Source of the DNA: an uncultured Bacteroidales bacterium
Lineage (GTDB): Bacteria > Bacteroidota > Bacteroidia > Bacteroidales > P3
DNA: 8,510 nucleotides
Direction of reading: 5' to 3'
Assembly: GCA_947177315.1 (NCBI GenBank)
Contig: CAMWTX010000058.1
Coordinates: 1 to 8,510, forward strand
The notes under the pieces were generated by a model. The model saw only the letters and a program-made list of their open reading frames with translations, ran no database searches and was not told the DNA's origin. The translations under genes and the position numbers were made by a program. Positions 6,995-8,510 of the stretch are shown here, piece after piece; positions within the stretch are counted from its first letter, which is position 1, and each line of letters starts with the position of its first letter.

Positions 6995-7026
6995 CGAAAA
7001 TACATTATTTTGCGCTCAGCCGCAAA
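6995..7026 (-). promoter_or_regulatory. Probable trpS-hflX promoter in the tatD-trpS gap
   Basis: On the minus strand, TTTG (7026-7023) and TATTTTCG (7002-6995) are separated by 20 bp. This matches the Bacteroidota -33/-7 layout TTTG-N19-21-TAnnTTTG with one mismatch. It begins immediately after the tatD stop codon and lies 29 bp upstream of the trpS ATG. It would let trpS and hflX be expressed independently of tatD and argues against the GTG start at 6995. Confidence 0.5.
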
Positions 7027-7818
7027 CTACAGCCCGAACAGGCGCAAGGCGTTGGCGGTCGTGGCGCGGGCGGCTTCCTGGGGCGTGATGCCGAGGATGT
7101 CCGCCAGTTTGTGCCCGATGATGGGAATCGTGGAGCTGTCGTTGGGTTTGCCCCTGAACGGCACGGGAGAAAGCCAGGGCGCATCGGTTTCGAGCACGAG
7201 CGAATCCAAAGGCACGTTCCTGACCACCTCCGGCAGACCGGCGTTCTTGAAAGTGAGCACGCCGCCGATGCCGAAAAGAAAACCCAGGTCGAGCACACGC
7301 GCCGACTGTTCCACACTGCCGCTGTAGCAATGAAAAACCCCGCGGAGCGAACCGTCCTGTTCTTCCTTGAGGATATGCCAGGCTTCCTCAAAGGCGTTCC
7401 TTACATGCAGCACCACCGGCAACCGGCGTTCCTTGGCCCAACGCAGCTGGGTGCGGAAAGCGTCTTGCTGCTGGTGAAAGAAAGTCTTGTCTTGGTAAAG
7501 GTCGATGCCGATTTCGCCCACCGCCACATAAGGGGTGTTCCCCTCCTGTGCGGCATCGGCGTCAAGATGCCTGTAAAGCAGGTCGAGAGCCTGCATGTAG
7601 TCTTGCCGCACTTCGGTGGGATGCAGCCCGATGGTGGGATACACCGTACCGGGAAAGGCGCGGCAGAGCTCCATGATGGGCGCTACCGAATGCAGGTCCA
7701 CGCCGCCCAATATCTGCTTATAGACGCCGGCTTCGAGGGCTTTCTCCACCAAAGCCTGCGCCTTTGGCTGACCCTCCGCCGGATCGTAGGTGTGGGTATG
7801 AGTGTCTATCCAGTTCAT
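7027..7818 (-). CDS. tatD: TatD family metal-dependent hydrolase/DNase
   Basis: This is a 263-residue TatD-family TIM-barrel enzyme. Family members use two divalent metals and show 3'-5' exonuclease or other phosphodiesterase activity on damaged DNA or RNA; no signal peptide is visible, so it should be cytoplasmic. Expected ligands are present: H7 and H9 in DTHTH (5-9), E102 in GEIGID (101-106), H138 in VLHVR, H163 in FHCYSG (162-167) and D212 in ETDAPWLSP (210-218). GLHP (64-67) is also a family signature. The start is the ATG at 7816-7818. An in-frame TTG at 7848 would add ten residues but overlaps the predicted promoter. The C-terminus ATTANALRLFG (252-262) is typical, so the protein is complete. 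It is first in the tatD-trpS-hflX run. Exact substrate specificity is not predictable. Confidence 0.95.
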   Translation of the reverse strand: MNWIDTHTHTYDPAEGQPKAQALVEKALEAGVYKQILGGVDLHSVAPIMELCRAFPGTVYPTIGLHPTEVRQDYMQALDLLYRHLDADAAQEGNTPYVAVGEIGIDLYQDKTFFHQQQDAFRTQLRWAKERRLPVVLHVRNAFEEAWHILKEEQDGSLRGVFHCYSGSVEQSARVLDLGFLFGIGGVLTFKNAGLPEVVRNVPLDSLVLETDAPWLSPVPFRGKPNDSSTIPIIGHKLADILGITPQEAARATTANALRLFGL

Positions 7819-7836
7819 CTTCTTTCGTTCAACCCA

Positions 7837-7868
7837 CAAAGGTAACAACTTGCATAGACCTTCGCAGA
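7837..7868 (-). promoter_or_regulatory. Probable tatD promoter
   Basis: TACCTTTG (7844-7837, minus strand) is an exact TAnnTTTG -7 box. TCTG (7868-7865), 20 bp upstream, is one mismatch from the -33 TTTG. The box is 18 bp from the tatD ATG, giving a short leader, and it overlaps the alternative upstream TTG codon. Confidence 0.55.
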
Positions 7869-7913
7869 AAAAATTTTAAGAAATCATCCGTCATTTTTAA
7901 CATTTTTTTAAGA

Positions 7914-7923
7914 AACGCGCGTT
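7914..7923. promoter_or_regulatory. Perfect 10-bp palindrome AACGCGCGTT, candidate operator
   Basis: This ten-base perfect palindrome ends 11 bp upstream of the -7 box at 7935-7942, where the -33 element would be expected. It stands out as GC-rich inside an AT-rich stretch (7869-7915). The position suits a repressor or activator site for the rightward gene. It may also be chance; no binding protein is identified. Confidence 0.35.
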
Positions 7924-7934
7924 GGGAAAGGGCT

Positions 7935-7942
7935 TATCTTTG
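7935..7942 (+). promoter_or_regulatory. -7 promoter element of the nuclease-like gene
   Basis: TATCTTTG is an exact match to TAnnTTTG, 42 bp upstream of the ATG at 7985. No TTTG is found at 19-21 bp upstream; only a T-run (7903-7909) about 25 bp away approximates it. The weak -33 box, with a palindrome near that position, suggests a promoter that needs an activator or is tightly controlled. Confidence 0.6.
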
Positions 7943-7971
7943 CTGTGCAGACAACGGAACCGTCCGCACAG
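7943..7971 (+). promoter_or_regulatory. Dyad/hairpin in the leader of the nuclease-like gene
   Basis: CTGTGC (7943-7948) pairs with GCACAG (7966-7971). After one mismatch, GAC (7950-7952) pairs with GTC (7962-7964), leaving a nine-base loop. It starts directly after the -7 box, so it would lie at the transcription start and the 5' end of the mRNA. It could act as an operator dyad or as a 5' RNA hairpin. No U-run follows, so it is not an attenuator terminator. Confidence 0.45.
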
Positions 7972-7984
7972 TAAACCATTTCCG

Positions 7985-8510
7985 ATGACCCACCGCGCCA
8001 AGTACACACGTCCCAAGCTGACCCCGGCACAGAAAGAGGCCATCTATGCCCTGCCGCTTGCGAAGCAGTTCTCCATCGTGCATATCGATACGGAGAGCGG
8101 GTTCGTTGTGTATCAACATCAACTTGTGGATGACCAAGCGCCGGACTATGGGCAGATACTCGCTGTGGCGAAAGCCTACGCCGCCGAAACGGACTGCTGG
8201 ATTAATCCTATTGTGAACAAAAGCGCACGGGAGGGAAGGAAACGACTTTATCCGGGCATCGAGGACAACGCCAATCCCGACTTGACCACCGCCAAATACG
8301 GTTACATCGATGTCAAATCTCCATTCAGCAAGAGCAACATCATCAGTAACGCCAACGATGCCTGCAAACAGGGGGCGATAGCCATGATTACCGATCTTTG
8401 TTTGAACGAAGAACTTTCGATTTACAAGGCAAAATCGATCACTTTCGACATTTTTTTCGGACGGAACATAGACAAGGACGGAAACCCGAACTACACCCAA
8501 GACGAGGTGC
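7985..8510 (+). CDS. Unassigned protein with PD-(D/E)XK nuclease-like core, 3' end beyond window
   Basis: The reading frame is open from the ATG at 7985 to the window edge; 175 residues are visible and the C-terminus is missing. The N-terminus is basic and has no signal peptide or membrane segment. Residues 97-111 read NPDLTTAKYGYIDVK: a PD pair followed ten residues later by D-V-K, the spacing and hydrophobic context of a PD-(D/E)XK catalytic core. KQGAIAMITD (128-137) fits the next helix and strand. CdiA C-terminal tRNase-type toxins and some phage MuF C-terminal domains show a similar NPDL...DVKS...KQ pattern. I recalled that comparison and have not searched it. G+C is about 50% (8041-8510), lower than its neighbours, which hints at later acquisition. 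It is divergent from tatD, with its own promoter and two nearby dyads. A DNA-directed nuclease or a non-catalytic relative is also possible. An immunity partner, if any, would lie to the right. Confidence 0.7.
   Translation, partial: MTHRAKYTRPKLTPAQKEAIYALPLAKQFSIVHIDTESGFVVYQHQLVDDQAPDYGQILAVAKAYAAETDCWINPIVNKSAREGRKRLYPGIEDNANPDLTTAKYGYIDVKSPFSKSNIISNANDACKQGAIAMITDLCLNEELSIYKAKSITFDIFFGRNIDKDGNPNYTQDEV

Noticed and set aside
6966..6995. Ten-residue N-terminal extension of TrpS from a GTG start
   Set aside because: The GTG falls within the predicted -7 box. The ATG at 6965 has a purine-rich leader and gives the usual TrpRS N-terminus directly before the PTGNLHLGN motif.
6931..7845. 304-codon plus-strand open frame opposite tatD and the trpS start
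   Set aside because: It would cross a conserved gene, the tatD-trpS gap and a promoter. Its translation has no recognisable features, whereas the minus strand has every TatD metal ligand.
7819..7848. Ten-residue N-terminal extension of TatD from a TTG start
   Set aside because: The extension overlaps an exact TAnnTTTG promoter box. The ATG at 7818 starts just before the conserved DTHTH strand, as in other TatD proteins.
7934..8500. 188-codon minus-strand open frame opposite the nuclease-like gene
   Set aside because: The plus strand has an exact TAnnTTTG box, a sensible ATG and a PD...DVK core. The minus frame lacks a motif or promoter and starts close to the window edge.

Overview
The window looks like chromosomal DNA from a Bacteroidota (probably Bacteroidales) bacterium of moderately high GC: a stretch of mutS2 counted by hand is about 58% G+C. 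Three things point there. MutS2, HflX, TrpS and TatD have Bacteroidota-like sequences. Gene starts lack strong Shine-Dalgarno sequences. Several starts are preceded by the Bacteroidota -7 promoter element TAnnTTTG, at 2071-2078, 2114-2121, 7837-7844 and 7935-7942. I cannot name a genus from the sequence alone.

Layout, left to right. (1) 2-2041, minus strand: a family-2 glycosyltransferase gene followed by an ArnT-like GT-C membrane glycosyltransferase gene, plausibly one cell-envelope glycosylation unit. The gap between them holds two direct copies of a 66-bp hairpin element with a 77-bp period, and one copy encodes the end of the upstream protein. (2) 2147-4576, plus strand: full-length mutS2, divergent from the glycosyltransferases across a 105-bp promoter region. 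(3) 4577-4761: a convergent intergenic region with two copies of a second, unrelated 54/55-bp hairpin-bearing repeat. (4) 4762-7818, minus strand: tatD, trpS and hflX in that transcriptional order. trpS and hflX overlap by one base, and trpS also has its own likely promoter. (5) 7819-7984: a divergent regulatory region. (6) 7985 to the right edge, plus strand: the first 175 residues of an unassigned gene whose core resembles a PD-(D/E)XK nuclease, such as the CdiA-CT tRNase-like toxins. Its G+C is near 50%.

Most of the window is ordinary housekeeping: ribosome rescue (HflX, MutS2), tryptophan tRNA charging (TrpS), a DNase/quality-control hydrolase (TatD) and envelope sugar transfer. The signals most worth a second look are the 77-bp-period repeat, whose two copies differ by a compensatory base-pair change in a long hairpin; the second stop-codon-abutting repeat family; and the nuclease-like orphan gene, whose promoter is flanked by two dyad-symmetric sequences. 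I see no CRISPR array, transposase, tRNA or rRNA gene. No gene-free stretch exceeds 300 bases.
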